A stretch of 64,000 nucleotides of DNA from Sphingorhabdus wooponensis (GCF_003933235.1 NZ_RWJI01000001.1:1432001-1496000), one strand, 5' to 3'. Positions 1 through 9,227 are shown, counted from the stretch's first letter. Made by a program: numbers and translations. Notes: generated by a model not told the origin, from the letters alone.

Positions 1-121
1 GACACTGGCGCACCAAATGGCAACACAGCTTTTAAAAACGCTCATGAAATGCTCCCCTTGAATCAGATATGGGAACGCCCCGAATGTTCAATTGGTTCCA
101 GCTATATCATAGCAAAGCGGT

Positions 122-598
122 TTAGAGCATGTATTTCATTTTAATCCGCTGGCTGACTGCAGCAGCATCAATGGCAAAAGCGGCGGCTTTGAACTTCGGC
201 GGTCCAGCGACAATCGCGGGGTTGCGCGAAAAACCGAAGCCTTCTTTGGGAATGAAGATTGCCATGTCCATTTTGTCATTGCCATTTTCATCATGGACAA
301 CGGCTATCGCATAAGTGCCTTGAGCTAGGCCACGGAAGGAAACTTGCGCAGAGTCGCGCGCCGGAAGTGTAGCGCGAAAGCTTTTCGGATCTTTGCTGCA
401 ATCTGGGAAAAAGCGGGGATTTGCGGTTACGCAGACCAGAACATTGCCCTTCATACTCCGCAGGCCAGAAATATTGACCTCAAGCGTTGCGGGAGATGCC
501 GTTGCCGCCGCAGCAGCGCTAGCGAGGGCGGCGGTGCCAATCGCCAAACCCAAGATCCGTGCCGCATATTTTGTCCCAAAACCTGAAATATAAACCAT
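122..598 (-). CDS. DUF2141 domain protein, exported
   Basis: A 158-residue protein with an N-terminal hydrophobic signal-like segment ending in an Ala-rich stretch, followed by a DUF2141 domain that includes VHDENGNDKMD and a C-terminal PKEGFGFSRN region. Family members are small secreted beta-sandwich proteins of unknown role. I chose the ATG at 598, preceded by GGGGA about 8 nt upstream; an ATG at 619 is also in frame. Either start lies inside the end of the upstream sterol-desaturase-type gene in another frame (80 or 101 bp overlap), so the two are probably co-transcribed and translationally linked. Family call is confident; function unknown. Confidence 0.8.
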   Translation of the reverse strand: MVYISGFGTKYAARILGLAIGTAALASAAAAATASPATLEVNISGLRSMKGNVLVCVTANPRFFPDCSKDPKSFRATLPARDSAQVSFRGLAQGTYAIAVVHDENGNDKMDMAIFIPKEGFGFSRNPAIVAGPPKFKAAAFAIDAAAVSQRIKMKYML

Positions 599-1253
599 AA
601 TTTCCCCGATATGCCTCATGGTGTTTTTGATGATGCGTTGCGGTTATGAGCCAACGCCCCATCCTTCCATTAACGATGAACTTGGGAAAACATTCCCACC
701 CCATATGGTTGGTCACGCCCATAATTGTCATGATTGCTAGCACAATGCCCAATGCCCCGACATGAATAGGAATAACGAAAACCAGAACGGGTATGACGAA
801 AGCACCCGATAAGGCCTCCCACGGATGAAACGACATGGCTGCCCATGCGGTGGGTGGGCGGCTTTCATGGTGAACGGCATGTGCCGCCTTGAACCAAAAA
901 GGACGGTGCATAAGGCGGTGCGTCCAATAAAACCAAGTGTCGTGCACAAATAAATAGAGCAAAACCGACAAAGGCACATACCAAAAAGGAAATGCGCCGA
1001 CATCGGTGTAAATTTGCGTCCAGCCTAAATTGTCCCAGCCCCAAGCCACAATGCCCGCAGGAATACCATAGATTGCGGCACTGGCGAGGCTCCAGCCGAT
1101 TTCGCGCTTAATTTGATTATCAAGACCAATATATAGCCCGGGCTCGCGGAATTTGGTCGCCCAAGCAAACGCCCCGCTGACAAGCAGATAGCGGGCTCCC
1201 ACAATCAACGTCATCGCCGCAGCGGACACAATCAAGACAAGCAAGCTATTCAC
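519..1253 (-). CDS. Sterol desaturase / fatty acid hydroxylase family membrane protein
   Basis: A 244-residue integral membrane protein with the histidine clusters of the di-iron fatty acid hydroxylase superfamily: H104/H112/H116, HAVHH at 125-129, and THHQKHH at 206-212. Several hydrophobic segments surround them (about 1-25, 55-75, 90-105, 150-180). Members oxidise sterols, fatty acids or carotenoids at the membrane. The carotenoid operon starts 1.3 kb away on the other strand, so a carotenoid ring hydroxylase role is conceivable, but the protein is longer than typical CrtZ and the substrate cannot be read from sequence. Its 3' end overlaps the DUF2141 gene. Confidence 0.82.
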   Translation of the reverse strand: MNSLLVLIVSAAAMTLIVGARYLLVSGAFAWATKFREPGLYIGLDNQIKREIGWSLASAAIYGIPAGIVAWGWDNLGWTQIYTDVGAFPFWYVPLSVLLYLFVHDTWFYWTHRLMHRPFWFKAAHAVHHESRPPTAWAAMSFHPWEALSGAFVIPVLVFVIPIHVGALGIVLAIMTIMGVTNHMGWECFPKFIVNGRMGRWLITATHHQKHHEAYRGNYGLYFRFWDKICGTDLGFGDWHRRPR

Positions 1254-1276
1254 ATTATGACCTAAAATCTTAGCAA

Positions 1277-2335
1277 TTACCTTAGCAAATTGCGGGTTTT
1301 GAACGCTTTCGGCCCCGATATAGTGATCACATCACCGTCATGCATTACAGATATTGGTCCGTCATAATTATCCGCGGCCTTACCGAGCAGCGCAAATTCG
1401 AGCGGCTTCGGGACGGATGGCACAATATGCGTGAAGGCGAGCATGCCCACATCAGCCGATGTGGCAACATCGGCGGCCAGCTCGGGGCTGATATGGTAGT
1501 TTTGTATGTCATCAAAAATCTTGGCGCGGTTTGTCATGCCGGCCTTTTGTGCACTGTTGGCGAGGGCGCCGACGATGCGCGGGGAAAGCAACTCGCTTAC
1601 CAACAGGTCCGATCCCTTGGCCGCTGCCGCAAGTTTCGGGGTAAATGCGGTGTCGCCAGTAATGGTGACGCTTTTGCCTTTATAATCGACGCGATAGCCA
1701 AATGCAGGGGAGATGGGTTCATGGTCTACGGCAAACGCAGTGATACGAACGCCGTTGGTGTTGTAAACTATCCCCGGCTCGATAGCCGCGCCTGTCATGC
1801 CAAAACCCGATAGCGGCACAACGGCTTCGCCATGATGCCCAACGCGATAGGTGGAATCAATGCGATAGGCGGCATTCAAGCCTTCGGTAATTTCGGTGAC
1901 GCCATTGGGGCCGGATACCTTCAACGGCGTTTTGGCGCTCGTCCCAGCCCAGCGTTGCAAGGTAAATGGACCAAGCCCTTCAAAATGGTCGCTGTGCAAA
2001 TGCGTCAGCCACACGCCTTGCACTTTATCCAGCGGCATGCCCATCAGGGACAATGTTTCGCCGGATCCTTCCCCCATATCGAACACGAACAACTGGCCAT
2101 TGGCGATGACCACAGTGCAAGCGGCGGCGCGATCGCGGCTTGGCAAGGGGGATCCCGTGCCACAGAAACCAACATGCAATTGGTCAGCGGGTAAATCCGC
2201 CATGACATTGCGCGCCATGGCGCCATCTGCGGCGCGACTAATTAGCGCCATCGCGATTGTGTCGCGCTGCGTATAAGACACTGCACCCACAAGCCCAACC
2301 AATCCAAGCGCCACCAAAAGCCATTTTTTCCGCAT
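1277..2335 (-). CDS. MBL-fold metallo-hydrolase (RNase Z/arylsulfatase-like), membrane-anchored or exported
   Basis: With the start at 2335 (MRKKW..., GGGGG 7 nt upstream) the product is 352 residues. An N-terminal hydrophobic segment (about 5-22) suggests a signal peptide or anchor. The metal-binding THLHSDH motif lies at about 111-117, with later ligands in TGDTAF and the C-terminal FTHIVP region. The layout resembles the RNase Z/arylsulfatase-type branch of the metallo-beta-lactamase fold. The exported form argues against tRNA processing and for hydrolysis of a small periplasmic substrate. ATGs at 2341 and 2371 are alternative starts. Substrate unknown. Confidence 0.8.
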   Translation of the reverse strand: MRKKWLLVALGLVGLVGAVSYTQRDTIAMALISRAADGAMARNVMADLPADQLHVGFCGTGSPLPSRDRAAACTVVIANGQLFVFDMGEGSGETLSLMGMPLDKVQGVWLTHLHSDHFEGLGPFTLQRWAGTSAKTPLKVSGPNGVTEITEGLNAAYRIDSTYRVGHHGEAVVPLSGFGMTGAAIEPGIVYNTNGVRITAFAVDHEPISPAFGYRVDYKGKSVTITGDTAFTPKLAAAAKGSDLLVSELLSPRIVGALANSAQKAGMTNRAKIFDDIQNYHISPELAADVATSADVGMLAFTHIVPSVPKPLEFALLGKAADNYDGPISVMHDGDVITISGPKAFKTRNLLR

Positions 2336-2522
2336 GTGCATTCCCCCAATAGGCAGCCGCTTTGACTGCAAACTATGCTCCCAGTTCTACCCGTCTTGCG
2401 CGTGAATAGCATGTAGAAAATAATGCGCCATGCCGCCGCTGGTTAAACGGACGGATTAGAAAGCTGTGCATTACGATGGCACGCCCCTTTCCCTTGCAAA
2501 ATGCCTGCGCTAGGGCGGTGGA

Positions 2523-3689
2523 GTGACTCTCAAAAACATCAAATGCGACGTTGCCATTGTTGGTGGCGGTCTTGCTGGGGGGCTAATCGCGCTGGCACTC
2601 GCCAAGTTGCGCCCAGAGTTACATGTTGTTCTCATCGAACAAGGCCAAAGCTTTGGCGGCAATCATATCTGGAGCTATTTTGCGAGCGACATTTTGCCCG
2701 AGCATCGTTGGCTGACCGCGCCTTTGGTCACCTATGGCTGGTCGGGTTATGACGTGCATTTTCCGGCGCACAGCCGGTCGCTGGATAACATTTATTACAG
2801 CATCGAATCCGAACATTTTGATCGGGTCTTGCGCAAGGAACTTCCGGCATCATCCCTCATGCTTGGCCGTGAAGTGAGGGCCGTATCCCCACGCCTCGTG
2901 GTGCTCGACGGCGCACAGCGGATTAATGCGGGCGGTGTTATTGATGCGCGCGGCGCTGGCGATCTCCACCATCTCGACTGCGGCTGGCAAAAATTTACAG
3001 GGCAGTTGATGCAATTGTCCGAGCCGCACAACCTCACCAAGCCTATTGTCATGGACGCCACGGTGGACCAACATGATGGCTATCGTTTCGTGTACGTCCT
3101 GCCCTTTGGCATGGACAAGCTGTTCATCGAAGACACATATTATAGCGACAAGCCGCATCATGACCCGCGCATTTTGCGGCAACGGCTCGCGGCCTATGCC
3201 GACGAAAAAGGCTGGCAAGTCGAAACGATCCTGCGCGAGGAAAATGGCGTTTTGCCAGTGGTCATGGGCGGCGATCTCGACAGCTATTGGAATAGCGGCA
3301 GTGGTCGGACCGCCAAGGCCGGGGCGCGCGGTGCCTTTTTCCAACCCGTTACCAGCTACTCCCTGCCCGATGCCGTGCGCAACGCGATTTTCATTGCCGA
3401 ACAGCCGGACCTAGACGGTGACAAGCTCAACCTCGCGCTGCGGCAACGGGCTGAAAAACATTGGCGCAAGGGCACATTCTTCCGCATGCTAAACCGCATG
3501 CTCTTCCGCGGCGCGGATGGTGCGGACCGCTACAAGATTTTGGAACGCTTCTACCGGCTTCAACCCGATTTGATCGAACGCTTTTACGCTGGAAATACGA
3601 CGGTCGGCGATATGGTGCGCATCCTCTCCGGAAAGCCACCCATTCCCATAGGACGGGCACTAAAAGCGATCTGGAGCAAAAAAGGGTGA
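2523..3689 (+). CDS. crtY: Lycopene beta-cyclase CrtY
   Basis: A 388-residue flavoprotein-type cyclase that converts lycopene to beta-carotene. The N-terminus has a Rossmann motif (AIVGGGLAGG, about residues 11-20) and the family region GNHIWSYF; the C-terminal half contains FFQPVTSYSLPDAV and FFRMLNRMLFRGA, both characteristic of bacterial CrtY. Start is GTG at 2523 after a GGCGGTGGA stretch. First gene of the carotenoid operon. The 151 bp upstream should hold the promoter, but I see no clear -35/-10 pair. Its stop overlaps the crtI GTG start (GTGA). Confidence 0.95.
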   Translation: MTLKNIKCDVAIVGGGLAGGLIALALAKLRPELHVVLIEQGQSFGGNHIWSYFASDILPEHRWLTAPLVTYGWSGYDVHFPAHSRSLDNIYYSIESEHFDRVLRKELPASSLMLGREVRAVSPRLVVLDGAQRINAGGVIDARGAGDLHHLDCGWQKFTGQLMQLSEPHNLTKPIVMDATVDQHDGYRFVYVLPFGMDKLFIEDTYYSDKPHHDPRILRQRLAAYADEKGWQVETILREENGVLPVVMGGDLDSYWNSGSGRTAKAGARGAFFQPVTSYSLPDAVRNAIFIAEQPDLDGDKLNLALRQRAEKHWRKGTFFRMLNRMLFRGADGADRYKILERFYRLQPDLIERFYAGNTTVGDMVRILSGKPPIPIGRALKAIWSKKG

Positions 3690-5173
3690 CCAAGACAGCC
3701 GCCATCATCGGTGCCGGCTTCGGTGGCCTTGCACTCGCCATCCGTCTGCAGTCCGCCGGCATATCGACCACAATCGTCGAAGCGCGGGACAAGACCGGCG
3801 GCCGCGCTTATTATTGGGAGAAGGATGGCTTCACCTTTGATGGTGGCCCCACCGTGATTACGGACCCGCCTTGCCTAGAAGAATTATGGGCGCTGTCCGG
3901 TCATAAAATGGCGGACGACATCGAATTGATGCCGGTATTCCCCTTTTACCGCCTCAACTGGCCAGATGGCACGAATTTCGATTATTCCAACGATGCGCCG
4001 GGCTTGAAATCAGAGATTGAGAAATTGAACCCCGCAGATGTCGAGGGCTATCGCAAGTTCCTCGAATATTCGAAGGGTGTATATAAGCAGGGCTATCAAA
4101 AGCTTGGTTCGGTTGCCTTTCTGGACTTTGCCTCCATGATAAAGGCTGCGCCTGCATTGATGAAATATCAGGCGTGGCGCTCAGTCTATTCGATTGTCTC
4201 ATCTTACGTCAAAGATGAAAAATTGCGCGAAGCGCTGTCGTTTCACACATTGCTCGTTGGCGGTAATCCTATGAGCACCAGCGCCATTTATGCGCTTATC
4301 CACACCATCGAAAAAGAAGGCGGTGTCTGGTGTGCCAAGGGCGGAACAAACCGCCTCGTCAATGCCATGGTGACGCATTTCGAAAGGCTTGGCGGGACCG
4401 TTCGTTTGAACGATGCTGTCGCAGAAATTGAAACACGCGGTGACAAGGTCATAGGCTTGCGAACAAAATCCGGTTGGCGCATGGATTGCGACATGGTGGC
4501 ATCAAATGGCGATGTGATGCACACATATAAAGACCTGCTGACCAATAATAAGCGCGGCGAACGGGCAAGTAATGCCTTGCGCCGTAAAAGCTGGTCGCCG
4601 TCTTTGTTCGTACTGCATTTGGGTATCAAGGGCACATGGCCGGGTATCCCGCACCATATGATATTGTTTGGCCCGCGCTATAAGGGGCTGTTAGACGATA
4701 TCTTCAATCATGGTGTCGTGCCAAAGGACTTCTCGCTTTATTTGCATCACCCGACCATCACCGACCCAAGCCTTGCGCCCGAAGGTTGCTCAACCTTTTA
4801 CGTACTCGCGCCCGTCGCCCATTTGGGCAAAGCGCCGCATGATTGGGATGGCGATGTGGGTGAGGCAATGAAGGAACGGATATTGGACGAGCTGGAACGC
4901 CGCTTAATCCCCGATATCCGCAGCCGCATCATGACTCAGTTCCATTATACGCCCGCCGATTTTAGCCGTGACTTGTCCGCCCATTTGGGCAGCGCGTTCA
5001 GCCTTGAACCTGTATTGTGGCAATCGGCCTATATGCGCGCGCACAACCGTGATGACGCGATTTCAAACCTATATTTTGTCGGCGCAGGTACGCATCCCGG
5101 CGCGGGCATTCCCGGTGTTGTGGGAAGCGCAAAAGCAACGGCGACATTAATGCTAAAGGACGCACATATATGA
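3686..5173 (+). CDS. crtI: Phytoene desaturase CrtI
   Basis: A 495-residue FAD-dependent desaturase producing lycopene from phytoene. Visible marks are the dinucleotide-binding IIGAGFGGLALA at 7-18, GGRAYYWEKDGFTFDGGPTV shortly after, and the C-terminal family signature FVGAGTHPGAGIPGV. The open frame extends upstream into crtY, but the true start is almost certainly the GTG at 3686. It gives the standard N-terminus, overlaps the crtY stop by 4 bp, and has GGAG about 10 nt upstream. The stop overlaps the next ATG by 4 bp, so crtY, crtI and the LOG-family gene are translationally coupled. Confidence 0.96.
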   Translation: MTKTAAIIGAGFGGLALAIRLQSAGISTTIVEARDKTGGRAYYWEKDGFTFDGGPTVITDPPCLEELWALSGHKMADDIELMPVFPFYRLNWPDGTNFDYSNDAPGLKSEIEKLNPADVEGYRKFLEYSKGVYKQGYQKLGSVAFLDFASMIKAAPALMKYQAWRSVYSIVSSYVKDEKLREALSFHTLLVGGNPMSTSAIYALIHTIEKEGGVWCAKGGTNRLVNAMVTHFERLGGTVRLNDAVAEIETRGDKVIGLRTKSGWRMDCDMVASNGDVMHTYKDLLTNNKRGERASNALRRKSWSPSLFVLHLGIKGTWPGIPHHMILFGPRYKGLLDDIFNHGVVPKDFSLYLHHPTITDPSLAPEGCSTFYVLAPVAHLGKAPHDWDGDVGEAMKERILDELERRLIPDIRSRIMTQFHYTPADFSRDLSAHLGSAFSLEPVLWQSAYMRAHNRDDAISNLYFVGAGTHPGAGIPGVVGSAKATATLMLKDAHI

Positions 5174-5751
5174 AACGTCTTGCCGTGTATTGCGGGTCAG
5201 CGACGCCCGAAAACTCCATATATATCGATGTCGCCCGCGAAGTCGGTCGGGCCTTGGCCAACCGCGGCATTGGCGTTGTCTATGGCGGCGGACGGCTGGG
5301 CCTGATGGGCGCAGTGGCCGATAGCGCGCTAGAAGCAGGCGGCGACGTGATTGGCATTATTCCAGAGGCGTTGGTTGGCGCAGAAGTCGCGCACAAGGGC
5401 TGTACCGAATTGCATGTGGTATCTGGCATGCACGAGCGGAAGCAACGTTTCACCGACTTGTCCGACGGCTTTATCACTATACCCGGCGGCGTCGGCACAA
5501 TGGATGAATTGTGGGAGGCCATTAGCTGGTCGCAGCTTGGCTATCACCAAAAACCCGTTGGCCTGTTGAACGCCGCAGGCTTTTACGACCAGTTGATTGC
5601 GTTTAACCAGAATATGATCGACGTTGGTTTCATTCGGCCACAACATGCCGGGATTATGCTTGTCGATGATAATCTGGATGGCTTGTTGGACAAAATGGCG
5701 ACTTATGTGCCGCACAAAACGATTTTTCAGATGAAGGCAGACGATTTGTGA
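5170..5751 (+). CDS. LOG-family (TIGR00730) phosphoribohydrolase-like protein
   Basis: A 193-residue Rossmann-fold protein with the two family signatures: GGGRLGLMG at 39-47 and PGGVGTMDE at 105-113. Characterised homologues cleave cytokinin riboside 5'-monophosphates or other nucleoside monophosphates to base and ribose 5-phosphate. Here the gene is embedded in the carotenoid operon between crtI (4-bp overlap) and crtB (28-bp gap). Nothing in the known carotenoid pathway needs this activity, so its placement may be regulatory, metabolic or accidental. Both catalytic motifs are intact, so it is probably an active enzyme. Confidence 0.9.
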   Translation: MKRLAVYCGSATPENSIYIDVAREVGRALANRGIGVVYGGGRLGLMGAVADSALEAGGDVIGIIPEALVGAEVAHKGCTELHVVSGMHERKQRFTDLSDGFITIPGGVGTMDELWEAISWSQLGYHQKPVGLLNAAGFYDQLIAFNQNMIDVGFIRPQHAGIMLVDDNLDGLLDKMATYVPHKTIFQMKADDL

Positions 5752-5779
5752 CGTCCCTCCCGCAAGCGGACGGGGGATA

Positions 5780-6703
5780 ATGGACCGTCCCGCACTCGTT
5801 GCCTTTGCGCAAGAAAGCATCTCGCGCGGGTCGAAATCTTTTCGTTTCGCCAGCCGCCTGTTTGACCGGACGACGCGCGAACGGGTGTGGCTGCTATATG
5901 CATGGTGCCGCAAATGTGACGATATGGCCGATGGCCAAGACCATGGCGGCGCGATGGAGGCGGTCACGGACCCCAAGGCACGGTTGCAGGCGATACGCGA
6001 ATTGACCGCAATGGCACTCGCCGGAACACCCACAAGTGAGCCAGCCTTTGACTGCTTGGGCGTAGTGGCGCGGGAATGCGGCCTTACGCCACGCATGGCA
6101 GAGGATGTGATTGAAGGCTTTGCCCTCGACGCCGCCGACTGGCACCCCCGCCGCGAAAGTGACCTGTATCAATATTGCTACCATGTCGCAGGGGCGGTCG
6201 GCGTGATGATGGCGGTCGTTATGGGCGTATCCGCAGATGATGACGCCACGCTCGACCGGGCCTGCGACCTTGGTCTTGCCTTTCAACTTGCCAATATCGC
6301 GCGCGACATTGCGGAGGATGACGCGGCGGGCCGTTGCTATTTGCCCGATGATTGGCTCGCCATGCTCGATATCGGGCCCGGCGAACATATGAAGCCGCAT
6401 AACCGCAAAAAACTCGCGCTGATGGGCCGCTGGCTTGCCGATGAGGCGGAACAATATGAGGCATCGGCGCGCGTCGGCGCAGCAGCATTGTCCTTACGTG
6501 CTCGCTGGGCGGTCTTATCTGCCGCCGGCATATACGGCGAAATCGCCCGCAAGGTCCGTGCGTCCGGTGCGCATGCTTGGGACCAACGGATTTTCACTAG
6601 CCGACCAGAAAAGTTTCGATGGGTCCGCAAGGCGTTGATCGACGCGATCGCTAATAATCCCCGCGCTATGGACCGCGACACCTTATGGACGCGGCCTAAC
6701 TAA
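5780..6703 (+). CDS. crtB: Phytoene synthase CrtB
   Basis: A 307-residue squalene/phytoene synthase that condenses two geranylgeranyl diphosphates to phytoene. The two aspartate-rich motifs are present: DDMAD at 47-51 and DIAED at 176-180 within NIARDIAEDDAAGRCYLP. Length is normal for the family. Last gene of the operon that begins at crtY. Its stop codon overlaps by 4 bp the end of the convergent phosphatase-family gene, leaving no room for a separate terminator. Confidence 0.95.
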   Translation: MDRPALVAFAQESISRGSKSFRFASRLFDRTTRERVWLLYAWCRKCDDMADGQDHGGAMEAVTDPKARLQAIRELTAMALAGTPTSEPAFDCLGVVARECGLTPRMAEDVIEGFALDAADWHPRRESDLYQYCYHVAGAVGVMMAVVMGVSADDDATLDRACDLGLAFQLANIARDIAEDDAAGRCYLPDDWLAMLDIGPGEHMKPHNRKKLALMGRWLADEAEQYEASARVGAAALSLRARWAVLSAAGIYGEIARKVRASGAHAWDQRIFTSRPEKFRWVRKALIDAIANNPRAMDRDTLWTRPN

Positions 6704-7494
6704 GCGAGCAGTTGCGCCGCCCTTCCCGACAAGCGTTCTACCGCCGCGTCATGAATTCCCGGCGCGCAGCAGATAAGACCAAAATCCAAAGGCTTGCGTT
6801 TATTATAACGTATAGGCTGCCCCAACGCATCGGTAACGACCCCGCCTGCTTCCTGCGCCACCAAATGCGCCGCCGCGATGTCCCATTCATGGCCCCATCG
6901 CAACGTGGCAACTAGATCCGCGCGATCGCAAGCAACCATCGTCATCCGCATGGCAATGCTATTGGGTTTGGTCACCGTCACCAAATCCGCATCCAATTTT
7001 GGCAAATCATCCGCAGGCACGCGTGATCCGGAGAAGTCTAAACGTGTGCTGCCCATAAGCCGCTCTCCATTGCACGTCACGCCTTCCTTGTGCGCTGCCA
7101 CCCAGATTTTGTCTTGCGCCGGCGCTGCCATCACGGCGAAAATTGGCAGGCCATCGGCCACTAACGCCACCGATACGCACCATCCGCTACGCCCGCGGAC
7201 ATAATCGCGGGTACCGTCAATGGGGTCGACCAGCCATAACAGACGCGCGTCCAGCCGCGATGGGTCATCCACAGTTTCTTCCGATAACCACGCGGCCTCA
7301 GGCAAAATGGCGCGCAACCGTGTGGTGAGAAAGGCGTCCACTGCCATATCAATATCGCTGACCGGATTATTCTTGCTCTTTTCCCACACCTTCGTGTCGG
7401 CCGCCGCACCCGCGCGCCAACTGGCAAAGGCCAATGCCGCAGCCTCTTGCGTGGCAGCTACAACGGCAGCGCGGTCAAGCTGCCGTTCAGGCAC
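6700..7494 (-). CDS. Inositol monophosphatase family protein (CysQ-like 3'(2'),5'-bisphosphate nucleotidase)
   Basis: A 264-residue magnesium-dependent phosphatase. The metal-binding SEE at 71-73, DPIDGT at 90-95 and the C-terminal WDIAAAHLVAQEAGG define the inositol monophosphatase superfamily. The version of these motifs resembles CysQ enzymes that remove the 3' phosphate from adenosine 3',5'-bisphosphate, but an inositol monophosphatase or histidinol phosphatase cannot be excluded. Its 5' end overlaps the PmbA gene by 8 bp, so the two form an operon. Confidence 0.85.
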   Translation of the reverse strand: MPERQLDRAAVVAATQEAAALAFASWRAGAAADTKVWEKSKNNPVSDIDMAVDAFLTTRLRAILPEAAWLSEETVDDPSRLDARLLWLVDPIDGTRDYVRGRSGWCVSVALVADGLPIFAVMAAPAQDKIWVAAHKEGVTCNGERLMGSTRLDFSGSRVPADDLPKLDADLVTVTKPNSIAMRMTMVACDRADLVATLRWGHEWDIAAAHLVAQEAGGVVTDALGQPIRYNKRKPLDFGLICCAPGIHDAAVERLSGRAAQLLA

Positions 7495-8833
7495 CTGCGA
7501 TCATCATGCCGTCGATACGCAATGTCGGCACGTTCATGCTGCGGGTGAATTCCAGGTCATTGGCAGCAGTCATGGCTGCAAACATGTCCTTCAAATTGCC
7601 AGCAATGGTGAATTCACTGACGGGTCCAGCAATTTCACCGTTGAGGATCAAGAAACCCGCGGCACCGCGGCTATAATCGCCAGTGACCGGGTTCACACCT
7701 TGCCCTGCAAGCTCATGAATATACACGCCATGTTTAATATCGGCGATCAGATCCGCGACGCTGACGCTGCCCCCCTCCAAATGCACATTGGATGGGCTGA
7801 CGCCGGGTGCACCGCTGATCCCGCGACTGGCGTGCCCCGTGGGTTCCAGCCCCAATTGCCGCGCCGACGCGCTTTCCATCAACCATCCGGTCAAAACGCC
7901 CTTTTCAATGATTGAACGGCGCGCCGTGGGTAGGCCTTCTCCGTCAAAGGCGCGTGAACCAAGGCCGCGCATCCGGTGCGGGTCATCGACAATCGAAATG
8001 CTGCTGTCGAACAATTGCGCGCCTAGCGATTCCAGCAAGAAGCTCGTTTTGCGTGCGATGGCCGAACCGCTAATACCGCCCAGCAAATGGCCAACGAAAG
8101 AACTGCCAACACGTGGGTCAAACACTACGGGCATCTGCCCACTTTTGACTGTGCCGGGGTTCAACCGTTTGACCGCGCGCTCGCCTGCGCGCATGCCGAT
8201 GCTGGCTGGGCTGTCGAGGTCGGCGAAATGCCGCGTGGACCGCCATTCATAGTCGCGTTCCTTGGCGTCGCCGTCTCCCGACAGCACGCTGGCCGATATG
8301 CCATAGCCCGAACCAGATTTGACGCCCGCAAAGCCATGGCTGGTGGCCAATGCAAAAATACTGCGTCCGGCACTGGCGCCTGCGCCTTCGCTATTGGTGA
8401 CGCCTGGCACCGCGCGCGCCGCGTCTTCGCATTCCAATGCCGCCGCACGCAGCAAAGCTGGGTCGGGGTCCAGACCATCATCACCGTCAAAGTTGGGAAT
8501 AGCGCCCGTCAGCAAACGATCTTGCGGCGCAAGGCCGGCATATTGGTCCTCAGGCGCTTCTTTCGCCATATCAATGGCGCGAGTGACGAGCCCTGCAAGA
8601 ATGTCAGGGTTCATGTTGGAAGATGAAATCGTGGCGGAGCGTTGGCCCACAAAAACACGCAGACCGATATCTTCGCCTTCGGATCGGGCCACATCTTCCA
8701 ACTGGCCAAGCCGGACTTGCACCTCCGTTGAGGCATCGCAGACATAGACGGCGTCCGCCGCGTCGGCGCCTGCCTTCATAGCTTGGGAAACGAGATTTTG
8801 CGCGCGATCAAGCGCGTGTTGTGGTGTCAGCAT
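7487..8833 (-). CDS. pmbA: PmbA/TldD-family metalloprotease subunit
   Basis: A 448-residue member of the modulator-of-gyrase family. TldD/PmbA(TldE) proteins form a protease complex that acts on modified peptides and toxin antidotes. Family features are the N-terminal ADAADAVYV segment, the central RVGSSFVGHLLGGISGSAIARKTSF region and the conserved C-terminal GAAGFLILNGEI. I see no HExxxH motif, which fits the non-catalytic PmbA/TldE partner rather than TldD. No tldD-like gene lies nearby, as is usual. Operon with the downstream phosphatase. Confidence 0.9.
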   Translation of the reverse strand: MLTPQHALDRAQNLVSQAMKAGADAADAVYVCDASTEVQVRLGQLEDVARSEGEDIGLRVFVGQRSATISSSNMNPDILAGLVTRAIDMAKEAPEDQYAGLAPQDRLLTGAIPNFDGDDGLDPDPALLRAAALECEDAARAVPGVTNSEGAGASAGRSIFALATSHGFAGVKSGSGYGISASVLSGDGDAKERDYEWRSTRHFADLDSPASIGMRAGERAVKRLNPGTVKSGQMPVVFDPRVGSSFVGHLLGGISGSAIARKTSFLLESLGAQLFDSSISIVDDPHRMRGLGSRAFDGEGLPTARRSIIEKGVLTGWLMESASARQLGLEPTGHASRGISGAPGVSPSNVHLEGGSVSVADLIADIKHGVYIHELAGQGVNPVTGDYSRGAAGFLILNGEIAGPVSEFTIAGNLKDMFAAMTAANDLEFTRSMNVPTLRIDGMMIAGA

Positions 8834-8879
8834 GATTCCCGCTTAGGCGCGGGCCGTTACAGCGTCAATCAAGCGGCCT

Positions 8880-9227
8880 TCAAAAAACCGTGAATAGCAC
8901 CGCCAACACAGCTGGAATGGCAATCGCGGCGCTCCACAATTTCAACCGATCGGCGACATATTGCGTTTCCAGTCCGCCCTCTGCACCAGCACTCGCACTA
9001 AGCGCCTGCCAACGCCGCTCTAAATTTCGGCAAAGCGGAATGACAGCAGCAACAAAAAGGACCAAGACAAAATAAGGAAAAATAGACGTGCCGCTCGATT
9101 CAATTGTCGGCGTCACCACAAATATCAGCATTAATGTGTACACAACCAGCGCGAGTGCGACATGGTCAGACATGCGTTTGGAATAGCTCTTATACGCGCG
9201 CAAAGGCGCCTCTTGGGCTTTTGCCAT
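8880..9227 (-). CDS. Hypothetical membrane protein
   Basis: A 115-residue protein with about three hydrophobic segments (near 23-40, 48-64 and 94-115) and a charged ERRW loop between the second and third. The GAGAGAG stretch before the ATG can serve as ribosome binding site. I do not recognise the family. It lies 46 bp upstream of pmbA on the same strand and could share its transcript. No catalytic motif is visible. Confidence 0.7.
   Translation of the reverse strand: MAKAQEAPLRAYKSYSKRMSDHVALALVVYTLMLIFVVTPTIESSGTSIFPYFVLVLFVAAVIPLCRNLERRWQALSASAGAEGGLETQYVADRLKLWSAAIAIPAVLAVLFTVF

Noticed and set aside
1-144. Open frame on the plus strand from the window edge to a TAA at 142-144
   Set aside because: 47 codons without a recognisable domain, overlapping the DUF2141 3' end on the other strand; a run this long can occur by chance. 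It could be the tail of an upstream gene, but I cannot support it.
3461-3685. 5' extension of the crtI frame into crtY
   Set aside because: It is out of frame with crtY coding and gives a Pro/Arg-rich stretch unlike CrtI; the GTG at 3686 gives the normal N-terminus and a 4-bp overlap.
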